Assembly (NCBI RefSeq): GCF_004153445.1
Contig: NZ_SDQC01000001.1
Coordinates: 1,054,001 to 1,118,000 of the forward strand
Direction of reading: 5' to 3'
Length of the DNA stretch: 64,000 nt
Origin: Allopusillimonas soli
Lineage (GTDB): Bacteria > Pseudomonadota > Gammaproteobacteria > Burkholderiales > Burkholderiaceae_B
The notes beneath the pieces are model-generated. The model made no database searches. It worked only from the letters and a program-made list of their open reading frames with translations, and was not told the DNA's origin. A program made the translations under genes and the position numbers. This document shows, one piece after another, positions 19,836 to 29,497 of the stretch (its first letter is position 1; each line of letters opens with the position of its first letter).

Positions 19836-21164
19836 ATGCCGCATCTTCTCGTTGTCGACGACATGCCTGCGATCTGTGAGCTGGTTGCCGAAATTGCCAT
19901 GGGCGAGGGTTATACGGCCGACACAGCAGGCAGCATACGAGAAGCCAAGGAAGCACTGGCCAACAATCCAGATGTTGTACTGCTTGATGTGCAACTGCCG
20001 GACGGCGACGGCATGGCCTTCTGGAAAGAGTTCGGCCCCGCACATACACCCGTCATATTCATGTCCGGCAGAGCCACGCTGGAAAGCGCAATCGGCGCGC
20101 TACGCGCCGGCGCCGCAGATTACCTGCGCAAACCCATCAGCCTGAACCGTCTGCGCGCGGTACTGACCACGGCCCGCAACAGAAAGGCGGAGTCCGGCAG
20201 CCCGCCAACCCACGAATGCTTTGCAAGGCTGAAAGGCACGTCGCGCGCGGTGCAGCTGCTTCGCACCTACATACACAAAGTGGCGCCGACGCACGCCACG
20301 GTATTGCTGGTTGGAGAAAGCGGTACGGGCAAGGAAATCGCCGCCGAGGCGATACACCTGGCCAGTCCGCGATACGATCAGGCGTTCGTACCGGTGAACT
20401 GCGGCGCCATTTCACCCAATCTCATAGAGAGCGAGCTATTTGGGCACGAGAAAGGCAGCTTCACAGGCGCCGACCGGGATCACAAGGGCTACTTTGACCG
20501 CGCACAGGGCGGAACGCTCTTCCTGGACGAGATCACCGAAATGTCGGCGGAGCTGCAAGTAAGACTGTTGCGCGTGCTGGAAACAGGCAGCTTCATGTCT
20601 GTCGGCGGGAATCAGGAAATTCAGGCGGATGTTCGCGTGATTGCCGCCACCAACCGCAACCCCGAGCATGCCGTGGCGCAGGGCCTGCTGCGAGAGGATC
20701 TATATCATCGGCTCAGCGTATTTCCGCTGGAGCTTCCGCCTTTGCGTGATCGAGACGACGATGTCGTGTTGCTGGCACAGCATTTCCTCGATGAACTCAA
20801 CGCAGAGCACGGCAGCGACAAGCGGTTTGCACCCAACATAGAAGAAATGCTGCGGCGCTATGCGTGGCCGGGCAATATTCGGGAACTGAGGAACTACGTC
20901 TATCGAAGCTATATCCTCGCGGACGATGAAATCCAGGGGGAGTTCAACCCGCTCGAACGCAGTCTTGCCTTCCAAGGCGGTACGGAAATCGCCGTGCCGG
21001 TCGGCATACCACTGGCGGATGCAAACCGGCAGATCATTCTGGAAACGCTGAAACAGACCGGCGGTGCCAAAAAGCAGGCGGCGCAGATTCTCGGCATCAG
21101 TACCAAGACCTTGTACAAGAAGCTCGACGAGTATGGCTACAGCAACATAGAAACCGAAGCCTGA
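19836..21164 (+). CDS. NtrC-type sigma-54 response regulator (orphan)
   Basis: 442 aa from ATG at 19836, which gives the usual receiver start MPHLLVVDD; an ATG at 19791 would add 15 residues. The receiver domain has acidic residues at 8-9, phospho-acceptor Asp51 (VVLLDVQLPDG) and Lys near 100. The AAA+ domain has Walker A GESGTGKE, the sigma-54 loop in GSFTGA form, Walker B GGTLFLDEI and the R-finger region DLYHRLSVFP. A Fis-type HTH ends the protein (KKQAAQILGISTKTLYKKL). It activates sigma-54 promoters, but no histidine kinase is adjacent, so its signal is unknown. Confidence 0.93.
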   Translation: MPHLLVVDDMPAICELVAEIAMGEGYTADTAGSIREAKEALANNPDVVLLDVQLPDGDGMAFWKEFGPAHTPVIFMSGRATLESAIGALRAGAADYLRKPISLNRLRAVLTTARNRKAESGSPPTHECFARLKGTSRAVQLLRTYIHKVAPTHATVLLVGESGTGKEIAAEAIHLASPRYDQAFVPVNCGAISPNLIESELFGHEKGSFTGADRDHKGYFDRAQGGTLFLDEITEMSAELQVRLLRVLETGSFMSVGGNQEIQADVRVIAATNRNPEHAVAQGLLREDLYHRLSVFPLELPPLRDRDDDVVLLAQHFLDELNAEHGSDKRFAPNIEEMLRRYAWPGNIRELRNYVYRSYILADDEIQGEFNPLERSLAFQGGTEIAVPVGIPLADANRQIILETLKQTGGAKKQAAQILGISTKTLYKKLDEYGYSNIETEA

Positions 21165-21215
21165 CCGCCCCGCAGGCGGCCTGCAGCCCCGGCGTACAGG
21201 CTTTGCCCGACACGG

Positions 21216-21983
21216 CTAGGCAATACGCCCCAGAAAGCGCGAAATGCGCTCATTATCCTGTTGAGAGAAAAACTGCTCCGGCGTCGTGTCATGCTGTATC
21301 CGCCCATCCTCCATGAATACAATGCGGTCGGCGGCCTCCCTGGCAAACCGCACCTCATGCGTGACGACCAACATGGTCATGCCTTCGTTTGCCAACGACC
21401 GCATGATGGAAAGCACCTCATCACGCAATTCAGGATCCAGCGCAGAGGTCGGCTCATCGAACAGAATCACCTGTGGCTCCATAGCCAGCCCGCGTGCAAT
21501 GGCAACCCGCTGCTTCTGGCCGCCCGACAGCCGCACCGGATATTCATCAGCCTTGTGAGCGAGTCCAACCTGCTCCAGCAGGTCCATTGCACGCTTCTTT
21601 GCCTGGTTCCTGGGCATATGCTTGACGCTGACCAGGCCTTCCATGACATTCGCGATGGCGGTCATGTGTGCAAAAAGATTGAAGGCCTGGAATACCATGG
21701 CGGTTCTGCGCCGAATATTGCGTATCGCCAGTCGTTCCTGCTTTCCCTGCACACGTCCCCCCGTTTCGACGCGAATACCGGCAACCTCAATCGAACCGCC
21801 GTCTGGGATTTCCAGAAAATTGAGCGAACGCAGCAACGTGGTCTTGCCCGAACCAGAAGGTCCCATTATCACCACGACCTGGCCCTCATCCACATCCAGA
21901 TCCACGCCGTGCAGTACCTGATTGGCGCCAAACCGCTTCTCCAGCCCCCGCACGCGTACCGCACACTGATTCTTAATGCTCAT
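21216..21983 (-). CDS. Polar amino acid ABC transporter ATP-binding protein
   Basis: 255 aa. Walker A GPSGSGKTT, Q-loop, signature LSGGQKQR, Walker B VILFDEPTSALDP and switch His (VVTHEV) are all present. It closely follows the GlnQ/TcyN pattern. It overlaps the upstream permease by four bases and is last in the operon PLP enzyme - binding protein - permease - ATPase. Because of the adjacent sulfur amino acid lyase, cystine or a related sulfur compound is the likely substrate, by inference. Confidence 0.92.
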   Translation of the reverse strand: MSIKNQCAVRVRGLEKRFGANQVLHGVDLDVDEGQVVVIMGPSGSGKTTLLRSLNFLEIPDGGSIEVAGIRVETGGRVQGKQERLAIRNIRRRTAMVFQAFNLFAHMTAIANVMEGLVSVKHMPRNQAKKRAMDLLEQVGLAHKADEYPVRLSGGQKQRVAIARGLAMEPQVILFDEPTSALDPELRDEVLSIMRSLANEGMTMLVVTHEVRFAREAADRIVFMEDGRIQHDTTPEQFFSQQDNERISRFLGRIA

Positions 21984-22630
21984 AGATATCGCCCCGCAAA
22001 CCGGCCTTCAAGATAGGTCTGCAATATTGTCAGCATCTGATTGATCACCCAGTAGATCACGCCGACTGTAAGGAACATCTCCATATAGCGAAACGTCGCC
22101 GCGCCCACCTGATCCGCCACGCGCGTCAACTCGACCACCGTGACCGTGGAGGCAAGAGAAGTATCCTTGACCAGAGCGATCAGCCGGCTGCCCACCGTGG
22201 GAATGGCGATAACCAGGCCCTGAGGCAAAATAATGCGCTTCATCGACACCCAATAGCCCATGCCCATGGACATGGCCGCTTCCCATTGCCCTTTATCCAC
22301 TGCCAGTATGCCGGCTCGAAAATTCTCGCTGAGATACGAAGCCGAAAACAAAGTCAACGCCGTGATTGCAGATGCAACCGGATCCAGCGCGATACCGATG
22401 GTCGGAAGGCCGAAGTAGACCAGCAGCATCTGCACCAGCAAGGGGGTGCCCCGAAATATGGACACATAGCAGAACGCAAATCCACGCAAAACCGGAAACC
22501 GTGAAATGCGCGAGAACGCGATCAGCAGCCCGAGTATGGATCCGAGCAGGAACGACACCGCTGACAGCCATATCGTCATCAGTAGCGCACTCTTGAGCAT
22601 GGGCAGCGCACGCAGGAATAGTTCGATCAT
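21980..22630 (-). CDS. Polar amino acid ABC transporter permease
   Basis: 216 aa with about five helices and the His/Glu/Gln/Arg-type permease loop (ALTLFSASYLSENFRAGILAVDKGQWEAA), where the EAA motif contacts the ATPase. The length and layout match GlnP/TcyL permeases. It lies 4 bases downstream of the binding protein gene and overlaps the ATPase gene (ATGA). Confidence 0.93.
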   Translation of the reverse strand: MIELFLRALPMLKSALLMTIWLSAVSFLLGSILGLLIAFSRISRFPVLRGFAFCYVSIFRGTPLLVQMLLVYFGLPTIGIALDPVASAITALTLFSASYLSENFRAGILAVDKGQWEAAMSMGMGYWVSMKRIILPQGLVIAIPTVGSRLIALVKDTSLASTVTVVELTRVADQVGAATFRYMEMFLTVGVIYWVINQMLTILQTYLEGRFAGRYL

Positions 22631-22634
22631 GACG

Positions 22635-23489
22635 CTAGTTCCCCGAAGCCGCCGCGATCTCTGCTTTGGCCTTCTCTATGGATTCGAGCATGGCATAGTC
22701 TGCGCCAACAAACTCCTTGCTCAGCTTCTCGATCGTGCCATCCTTCAGCATGCTTTCCAGCCCCTTGTTCACAGCGGCCAACAGCTCCGGCTGGTTCTTG
22801 GCCAACCCGGCCGCCGCGAGCTGATAAGTCAGAGGCTGACCCACCTCCTTGGTTGGGACGTTGTTCGCATTGGCGTATTTCATGCCACCGAAATGGGAAA
22901 TAATCACAGCATCAATGCGCCCTATGGCCAGATCTCGGAATATGAGCGAACCATTGTCATATGTCCGGATATCTGAATTGGTCAAATGCGCTCGCGACCA
23001 GCTTTCATTGGACGAGCCAGAAGACACACCGACACGCTTTCCGGCCAGCGTCGCCTGGTCGACAATATCGGTGTCCTTCTTGTGTACGAAAATTCGAAAC
23101 TGCTCCACGCCATACGGAATCGAAAAGTCAATCTGCTTTTTGCGCTCGGTGGTTGGCGTGAGGTCATTCATCACCAAGTCGTACTTGCTGGTTTTCAGTC
23201 CAGACACAAAGTTCTTGTACGTGTCGGCGACAAATTCCACCTTGGCGACGCCCATGCGCTTGGCCAGCTCCTTTGCCACGGCAACGTCATAGCCTGTCGG
23301 TTTGTTATCGGCGCCCAACATGCTCCAGGGCGGACTGGTCTGTGTGTTGGCGATCCGGATTACCTGCGTGTTCATGATTCGATCCAGCGAATCGCCCGCG
23401 TGTGCGCAGGCGGCAGCCGTCAGGAACAGGGCGCAAAGGCCGGTTTTGAGCATATTTTTTGTTGAAGCTGTCGATGTAAGGCTGTACAT
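22635..23489 (-). CDS. Amino acid ABC transporter periplasmic binding protein
   Basis: 284 aa from ATG at 23489, selected because AGGAG lies 9 bases upstream; earlier in-frame codons lack family similarity. The signal peptide ends near ACAHAGDS. The mature protein has the SBP_bac_3 pattern: NTQTSPPWSMLGADNKPTGYDV..AKELAKRMG, SKYDLVMNDLTPTTERKKQIDFSIPY. The family binds polar amino acids; cystine-type ligands are suggested only by the neighbouring Cys/Met enzyme. Confidence 0.9.
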   Translation of the reverse strand: MYSLTSTASTKNMLKTGLCALFLTAAACAHAGDSLDRIMNTQVIRIANTQTSPPWSMLGADNKPTGYDVAVAKELAKRMGVAKVEFVADTYKNFVSGLKTSKYDLVMNDLTPTTERKKQIDFSIPYGVEQFRIFVHKKDTDIVDQATLAGKRVGVSSGSSNESWSRAHLTNSDIRTYDNGSLIFRDLAIGRIDAVIISHFGGMKYANANNVPTKEVGQPLTYQLAAAGLAKNQPELLAAVNKGLESMLKDGTIEKLSKEFVGADYAMLESIEKAKAEIAAASGN

Positions 23490-23563
23490 ATTGGTCGTCT
23501 CCTGAAGTTCTACTGTCGTTAAATTGCCGGCCATCCACATACGTTCCGGCCGGACTCAGTCAA

Positions 23564-24721
23564 TCAAGGCCTCGCATGCCGCTCGTACTGCGCAAGCGCA
23601 TTCGACAGATCATCAATCAGCGGTCCAGTCGGCTCCAGACCAATCGATAATCTGATGATGGGTTGATCCGTCAGAGGGAACGGGCGGTTCTTCTGCAATG
23701 TGGCGGGATAGAATGCAGCCAGGCTATGAACGCCTCCCCAGCTTGCTCCAATGGCGAAATGGCGAAGCGAATCAAAAAATGCCGCATAGGCCCGATCGGG
23801 CGCCGGCTGCAGAATCAGGGAGAACAGGCATCCTCCCGGCTTGTAGTCGCGTTTCCAGATGGCATGCCCCGCGTCATCAGGTAATGCTGGAAAAAGTACC
23901 CTCTGGACCGAAGGCTGACCAGCCAGCCACTGCGCAATCTCAAGGGCATGCCGGCTTTGCGTATCGTAGCGAACCGGCAGCGTTTCCAGGCCACGAAGGA
24001 CCAGAAAGCAATCTTCCGGGCTGGCTTGCTGGCCGAGTATGCTCTGCGTCTGCCTGAGCGTCTCGTAGTATCCATTGTCATTCATGCTGATTGCGCCCAG
24101 CAATACATCCGAGTGGCCGCCAAAAAACTTGGTGGCGGCTTCGACGCACAGATCAGCCCCAGCTTCCAGCGGCTTGAATGCGAGCGGGCTCGCCCAAGTA
24201 TTGTCCACCATGGTCATGATGGACTGTTTGCGCGCCAATGCCACAATGGCGCGAATATCGGGCATTTCCATGGTTACCGTGCCAGGCGCCTCCAGGCAGA
24301 TCATGCGCGTATTGGGCCTGAACAGGCGGGCGATATCTTTCCCCGCATCTGGCGCGTACAGTTCAACTTCTACACCAAATTCACGCAGCCATTGCTGCGC
24401 AAAGGTTTGCAGGGCGCCATAGCTGGCAGCGGACACAAGCAGATGGTCGCCTCCCCGCACAAAACCCATTACGGCGGTGCACAGCGCGGATTGCCCCGAC
24501 GGCGTGACAATACAGTGTTTCCCTCCCTCCAGGTTTGCGATCGCGCGCTCCAGCCTGCGCGCCGTCGGCGTGCCTGTAATGCCGTAGCTATATCCGTCAG
24601 GCTGGCGCTGTTTTCGGTTGACGAAATCATCCAAGGAATCGAATACCACGGTCGATGCCCTGAATACGCCAGGCGAAAGGCTGTTGAATTGTTCACCGAA
24701 ATCGCTTCTCGAGTCGTTCAT
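23564..24721 (-). CDS. Cys/Met-metabolism PLP enzyme (cystathionine beta-lyase-like)
   Basis: 385 aa. The trans-sulfuration family is recognisable by YGITGTPTARRLERAIANLEGG, the PLP-contact SGQSALCTA, the Asp-containing MVDNTWASP and the PLP-lysine segment VEAATKFFGGHSDVLLG. Length fits MetC-type enzymes. It heads an operon with an amino acid importer and is divergent from a LysR regulator, so it probably cleaves an imported sulfur amino acid such as cystine or cystathionine. Exact specificity (beta-lyase, gamma-synthase) is not settled from sequence. Confidence 0.88.
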   Translation of the reverse strand: MNDSRSDFGEQFNSLSPGVFRASTVVFDSLDDFVNRKQRQPDGYSYGITGTPTARRLERAIANLEGGKHCIVTPSGQSALCTAVMGFVRGGDHLLVSAASYGALQTFAQQWLREFGVEVELYAPDAGKDIARLFRPNTRMICLEAPGTVTMEMPDIRAIVALARKQSIMTMVDNTWASPLAFKPLEAGADLCVEAATKFFGGHSDVLLGAISMNDNGYYETLRQTQSILGQQASPEDCFLVLRGLETLPVRYDTQSRHALEIAQWLAGQPSVQRVLFPALPDDAGHAIWKRDYKPGGCLFSLILQPAPDRAYAAFFDSLRHFAIGASWGGVHSLAAFYPATLQKNRPFPLTDQPIIRLSIGLEPTGPLIDDLSNALAQYERHARP

Positions 24722-24877
24722 GCGTGCTTCCTTTTGTTGTTGGAAAAATTACAGCACGCGCCTTCCTATTTGGTCTAATGACAATAAACACCTACTCTAT
24801 TCTTCCAGGTTATAGTATTCATTCGGGTTATTGCCCAGCCGAAAGCGGGCAGACAAAGTCATCAGCGGGGATTCATC

Positions 24878-25792
24878 GTGAACCAACGACAACTGGAAGT
24901 GTTTCACGCCATCATGCTCCACCGCACGGCATCGCGCGCGGCCGAGGTGCTGTTCATGTCCCAGCCCGCAGTCAGCAAAACCATTCAGCAACTCGAACGA
25001 TCCATCGGTTTTGCGCTCTTCGATCGCGTCAAGGGACGCATGGTGCCCACTTCCGAGGGCCAGCTTTTTCACGAGGAAGTAGCACGCTCCTTCGCCGGAA
25101 TCACCCAGCTTCGACAAACGGCTGCACGCATACGCGATTTCGGCTCAGGGAAACTGCGCATCGCAGGTCTGTCCGCATTGAGCACAAGCATCGTTCCACT
25201 GGCCCTCAAAGACTTTCAGCAGCGCCATCCTAATGTGGCCATCACCTACTTAACCCGGCTGTCGTCCGAAGTGCGCGACCTTGTCGCCGCAGGCCAGTTC
25301 GACCTTGGCCTTGCCGCTGACGAGGTCGACACAACCGGTGTGGACGCGGTGCCGTTCTGCCGGTACAAGGCTGTCATCGCCGTTCCTCCCGGGCATCCAC
25401 TCGCCAAGGTATCGCGTGTCGCCCCCAAGGACCTTCACGGTGTTTCATTCATTGCGCTGTCGCCGGAAGACACGACCCGGCAGGAAGCGGATGCCATCCT
25501 GCGCGCGAAGAAAGTCGAGCCGCGCATTGTGCTGGAAACACCGTTTTCTTCAAATGTCTGCGCCATGGTGCTTGCGGGTCTCGGATGCGGCATGGTGAAT
25601 CCCGCGACCGCAGGCCCTTTTGTTGCGAGCGGCCTGCTGCTCAAACCCTTTGACGCCAATGTGCATTTCCGCGCACTGATGCTGTTTCCCACCAACCGCC
25701 CGCAATCGCGCATCGTGCAGGACTGCGTCCAGGCATTTCACAAGGTGCTGCAAACGCGGGATATCTTCAGACCAGACCCGGCATCGGTGTGA
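24878..25792 (+). CDS. LysR-family transcriptional regulator
   Basis: 304 aa with GTG start at 24878 after GCGGGG. The N-terminal HTH reads LEVFHAIMLHRTASRAAEVLFMSQPAVSKTIQQLE-like (in parts), followed by the periplasmic-binding-like effector domain. It is divergent from the PLP enzyme and importer operon across 156 bases and is the likely regulator of that operon. It ends four bases from the convergent DUF2520 gene. Confidence 0.92.
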   Translation: MNQRQLEVFHAIMLHRTASRAAEVLFMSQPAVSKTIQQLERSIGFALFDRVKGRMVPTSEGQLFHEEVARSFAGITQLRQTAARIRDFGSGKLRIAGLSALSTSIVPLALKDFQQRHPNVAITYLTRLSSEVRDLVAAGQFDLGLAADEVDTTGVDAVPFCRYKAVIAVPPGHPLAKVSRVAPKDLHGVSFIALSPEDTTRQEADAILRAKKVEPRIVLETPFSSNVCAMVLAGLGCGMVNPATAGPFVASGLLLKPFDANVHFRALMLFPTNRPQSRIVQDCVQAFHKVLQTRDIFRPDPASV

Positions 25793-25796
25793 TCAG

Positions 25797-26702
25797 TCAA
25801 TGACTCAAAATTTCGCGCAGCCGGGCCGCCGCGTCCTCGTCTATCTTGCCCGCGCCGAGCGCAACCTCGACACCATGCAGGCAGATGCACCGATAGAGGT
25901 CTATCGTGCCATCGCCCAAGTCGGAAAGCGCCTGGACATGGCGTCTTATGGTGCCCGCATCGCCGCGGGACACGGGTCCCGGCATGCCCTGCGCCGCGCC
26001 CGATGTTTCAATGGAGGCAAGTGTGCCATACGCCAAAGGCAGCAAGGCTCGCAGCGCATCTTCTTCCGTGCCTCCCCAAGACTGCCAGATCCGCACAGCC
26101 TGCGCGAACAGAACATTGACATGTTGCGATGCATAACCGGCCGCCGCGTGATAGCGGGCGCGCGCGCCGTGAGGAAGCCGGTATGCGGTGCAATCAAGCA
26201 CCTGTGCAAGTTCGCCCAATAACTCGTCAAGAACCGGATCACGCGCCTCTATCGTGATGACGCAGCCCGGCAACGTCCGCATGGCTGCACGAGGGTCGAC
26301 GAACGCCTGCATGGGATGAAAACCGCCGATCAGCGCGCCTTCGCTGGCCGCCTTGGCCAGAACCGACACTTCGGTAGCGCCACTGCAGTGCACGACACCC
26401 ATCTCCGGGCGCCATGAGAGCGCGTCGGCGGTTTGCGCTATGGCGCCGTCGGGCGTGGTAATGAAAACCAGATCACAGCAATCGGCAACGCCCTGGGCAT
26501 CGAGCACCGCGGCATCACGGACACCACCGGCCAGCTTCTCAGCATTTCGCGCGCTGCGGCTGGCGACAGCATGCACCGAACAGCCGCGGCCATCCAGCAT
26601 CCAGGCCAGCGCCGTGGCAAGCCGGCCGGCGCCGATGAAACCCATCTTCAACCGCGCAATTGCGTCCGGACTGCCCGTAAACTGCTTCAGTGATATGTCC
26701 AC
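25797..26702 (-). CDS. Rossmann-fold DUF2520 oxidoreductase
   Basis: 301 aa from GTG at 26702, chosen because GGAGGGG lies just upstream; an ATG at 26768 would add 22 residues of poor quality. The NAD(P)-binding glycine motif is GFIGAGRLATALA near residue 20. The segment VVHCSGATEV and the C-terminal helical DUF2520 part (YHAAAGYASQHVNVLFAQA) follow the pattern of uncharacterised F420/NADP-dehydrogenase-like proteins. The substrate is unknown. In some bacteria members sit beside pantothenate genes, but not here. Confidence 0.85.
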   Translation of the reverse strand: MDISLKQFTGSPDAIARLKMGFIGAGRLATALAWMLDGRGCSVHAVASRSARNAEKLAGGVRDAAVLDAQGVADCCDLVFITTPDGAIAQTADALSWRPEMGVVHCSGATEVSVLAKAASEGALIGGFHPMQAFVDPRAAMRTLPGCVITIEARDPVLDELLGELAQVLDCTAYRLPHGARARYHAAAGYASQHVNVLFAQAVRIWQSWGGTEEDALRALLPLAYGTLASIETSGAAQGMPGPVSRGDAGTIRRHVQALSDLGDGTIDLYRCICLHGVEVALGAGKIDEDAAARLREILSH

Positions 26703-26848
26703 ATTACCCCTCCGATCAAGCGCAGCTTCCGACGTGGAATGCCAGCGCAACGCATGCCGCAAGGCCATTATGCATCACGGATTCCTCCCATTCTCTGCGG
26801 CGCAAGCGCTTTAGACCTCTTGCCACTAAGGCGCGCATTCAGCCATTA

Positions 26849-26867
26849 TTAAGAATAATGATTCTTA
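26849..26867 (+). promoter_or_regulatory. Strong Fur box before the ferric importer
   Basis: TTAAGAATAATGATTCTTA contains a perfect inverted repeat TAAGAAT-N4-ATTCTTA and overlaps AATAATGATTCTTATT, close to the Fur consensus. It lies 46 bases before the ATG of the fbpA-like gene, with a possible -10 TACAAT at 26875-26880. Iron repression of the following three-gene importer is expected. Confidence 0.75.
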
Positions 26868-26912
26868 TTTGCCCTACAATTAAAATCCTGTTCTGACGGG
26901 AGTAACACAGCT

Positions 26913-27944
26913 ATGGCAAATGTAAAACGGCGTGCCCTGCTGCGTACTGGTGCAGCACTGGGCACCGGCGCGCTCATCGGCGCACCGCTGCTTCACGTGG
27001 CGCAAGCAGCGCAAACTGACACGCTCACGCTCTATAACGGGCAGCATGCCAAGACCACGCAGGCGTTGGTCGCCGCCTTCACCAGCTCCACGGGCATCAA
27101 GGTGGATATCCGCAAGGGGAGCAGCGCGCAGCTGGCGAATCAGATCATGGAGGAAGGCGAGCGCTCGCCAGCCGACGTGTTTTACTCCGAGGAAAGTCCG
27201 CCCGTGGCGGCGCTGGCCGAGAAAGACCTGCTCGCGAAAATTGATGGCGCAACGCTGAAGCAAATCATGCCAGGGTATACGGCCAACGACGGTACCTGGG
27301 CGGGCATCAGTGCCCGCTGCCGCGTGGTGGTTTTCAACCGCGACATGGTGTCGGAATCTGATCTGCCAGATTCGGTGATGGACATGGCCACCGAGGTCTG
27401 GAAGGACAAGGTTGGCTTCGTGCCTACCAGCGGCGCCTTCCAGGAACAGATCATTGCCATCAAGCTGATCAAGGGGCGAGACGCCGCGCTTGGCTGGCTC
27501 AAGGGATTGAAACAATACGGCCGCATCTACAATGGCAACAAGGCTGCCATGAAGGCGGTGGAGCGTGGCGATATCGCGACCGCGCTGGTGAACAATTACT
27601 ACTGGTACGCGCTGGCTGACGAAGTGGGCGCCGACAAAATGAAGGCGGGCATCCATTATGCTGGCCACGAGGATCCCGGCGCACTCATCACGGTATCGGC
27701 TGCCGGCATCCTCAAAACATCCAGCAAGATCAAAGCCGCCCAGAGGCTGCTGGCGTTCATGGTGAGCGCGGCGGGACAGGATGCCATCGTGGGTTCCGTT
27801 GCCGAGTATCCCCTCCGCCCAGGTATCAAATCACCCTACGACTTAAAGCCGTTCGACCAGCTCAATCCGCCGGATGTCAGCCCCGCGGATCTCGGTGACG
27901 CAGCGGATGCGCTGGCCCTGCGACGCGAGGCTGGCTTGGCGTGA
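26913..27944 (+). CDS. fbpA: Ferric iron ABC transporter binding protein (FbpA/AfuA type)
   Basis: 343 aa. The N-terminus MANVKRRALLRTGAALGTG with a following hydrophobic stretch and AQAAQ cleavage region looks like a Tat signal (KRR-x-LL), unusual but known for this family. The mature protein begins TLTLYNGQH, the FbpA-type start, and contains NNYYWYAL, the region carrying the iron-binding tyrosine pair. The Fur box upstream and downstream permease and ATPase overlapping by four bases define an fbpABC operon. It binds ferric iron in the periplasm. Confidence 0.92.
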   Translation: MANVKRRALLRTGAALGTGALIGAPLLHVAQAAQTDTLTLYNGQHAKTTQALVAAFTSSTGIKVDIRKGSSAQLANQIMEEGERSPADVFYSEESPPVAALAEKDLLAKIDGATLKQIMPGYTANDGTWAGISARCRVVVFNRDMVSESDLPDSVMDMATEVWKDKVGFVPTSGAFQEQIIAIKLIKGRDAALGWLKGLKQYGRIYNGNKAAMKAVERGDIATALVNNYYWYALADEVGADKMKAGIHYAGHEDPGALITVSAAGILKTSSKIKAAQRLLAFMVSAAGQDAIVGSVAEYPLRPGIKSPYDLKPFDQLNPPDVSPADLGDAADALALRREAGLA

Positions 27945-29497
27945 CCCATGTCCTGGCGCGCACACGCCGCGCACACGCGGCGGCGCCTGCTTGGCTGACC
28001 ATCTGGGCGCTCCTGCCGCTTTTGCTCATAGCGCTTCCCCTCTGCTATGTCGCGATACGCGCATCGCAGGCGGGTTTGGCGGGCGTGGCACAGGAGTTAC
28101 TGCGCGAGCGTACCTTGATGCTGCTGCTCAATACCGTGGCACTTGCTGTGGGTGTCACGCTCACAGCGAGCATGATCGGACTGGCGGTGGCATGGTGTGT
28201 GGAACGATCCGATCTGCCCTTGCGCCGCTTCTGGCGAGTGGCTGCCGGCCTGCCCCTGGCGGTTCCGGCCTTCGTGTCCAGTTACGCATGGTCTTCCATC
28301 GCCGTCGGGTTCCAGAGCCTGCCCGGCGCACTCCTGGTTCTGTCTCTCTCGACCTATCCCCTGGTGTATCTGCCGGTCGCGGCGGCACTGCGCAGCGCCG
28401 ATCCTGCATTTGAGGACGTCTCACGCTCACTCGGACACGGCCCGACCCATACCTTTCTGCATGCGCTCTTGCCCCAGCTTATCCCAGCGCTGGGAGGCGG
28501 CAGCCTGCTCGTCTTGACCCACATGTTTTCGGAGTTTGGCGCGTTGGCACTCCTGCGCGTTCAAACTTTCACCACGGCCATTTTTGAATCCTATGAACTG
28601 CAGTTTGACAGCGCCACGGCAGCCGTGCAGTCCATTGTGCTTATGGCACTGTGCATACCTGCGGCGTATGGGGAAATGCGCGTGCGCGGGCACAGGCGCA
28701 TAGCCCGCATGGGTAGGGGTGCCGCCCGCATGGTTCCCAGCGTGCGGCTGGGCAAAGCCAGGCTATTGGTTCTGTTGGCCTTTGGCGGCCTGGGTTTGCT
28801 GTCCCTAGGCGTACCGCTGGCCACGCTGGGGTACTGGCTGGCTCATGGCAGATCGCTTGGCCAGGGATATGAGGAAATATGGCCAGCCATCCGAGGCTCC
28901 ATTGGCTATGCCACATCGGGCGCAGTCCTGGCCAGTATTCTGGCCATGCCGCTTGTGTTGTTATCGATTCGTTATCGAAACCGATTCTCCTCGCTGGCTG
29001 AACGCCTGCCATATATTGTTCATGGTCTGCCGGGCGTCGTAGTTGCCCTGGCACTGGTCTTTCTGTCCATACGCGCCGCACCAGCCCTGTACCAAACCAG
29101 CATTGTGCTGCTGTGCGCCTATGCAATACTCTTTCTGCCGCTGGCGCAATCATCATTGCGTGCATCGATAGAACTGATTTCCCCGCAGCTCGAACAGATC
29201 GCGCGCAGTCTAGGGCGCAGCCCCTTTCGCGTATTCATGTCGGTGGTACTTCCCAACATCGCACCCGGCATAGGCGCGGCCCTTGCCCTCATGATGCTCG
29301 AAATCTTCCGGGAACTTACCGCCACGCTCATGCTCGCACCAACAGGCGTCACCACGCTGGCCACACAAGTGTGGTCTTATACCTTCGACGCCGAGTATGC
29401 AGCCGCAGCACCCTTCGCCACGCTGCTTGTGCTGATTTCCAGCGTTCCCGTGTGGGTTTTCACGCGGCGCATGCTGCAGTATGGGGGGCAGCCATGA
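27941..29497 (+). CDS. fbpB: Ferric iron ABC transporter permease (fused two-domain)
   Basis: 518 aa with GTG start overlapping the fbpA stop (GTGA). Two homologous permease halves with about 12 helices are visible, each having an EAA-type loop (EDVSRSLGHGPTHTF and EQIARSLGRSPFRVF). This duplicated arrangement is typical of FbpB/SfuB transporters. It forms the iron channel with FbpC. Confidence 0.93.
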   Translation: MTHVLARTRRAHAAAPAWLTIWALLPLLLIALPLCYVAIRASQAGLAGVAQELLRERTLMLLLNTVALAVGVTLTASMIGLAVAWCVERSDLPLRRFWRVAAGLPLAVPAFVSSYAWSSIAVGFQSLPGALLVLSLSTYPLVYLPVAAALRSADPAFEDVSRSLGHGPTHTFLHALLPQLIPALGGGSLLVLTHMFSEFGALALLRVQTFTTAIFESYELQFDSATAAVQSIVLMALCIPAAYGEMRVRGHRRIARMGRGAARMVPSVRLGKARLLVLLAFGGLGLLSLGVPLATLGYWLAHGRSLGQGYEEIWPAIRGSIGYATSGAVLASILAMPLVLLSIRYRNRFSSLAERLPYIVHGLPGVVVALALVFLSIRAAPALYQTSIVLLCAYAILFLPLAQSSLRASIELISPQLEQIARSLGRSPFRVFMSVVLPNIAPGIGAALALMMLEIFRELTATLMLAPTGVTTLATQVWSYTFDAEYAAAAPFATLLVLISSVPVWVFTRRMLQYGGQP

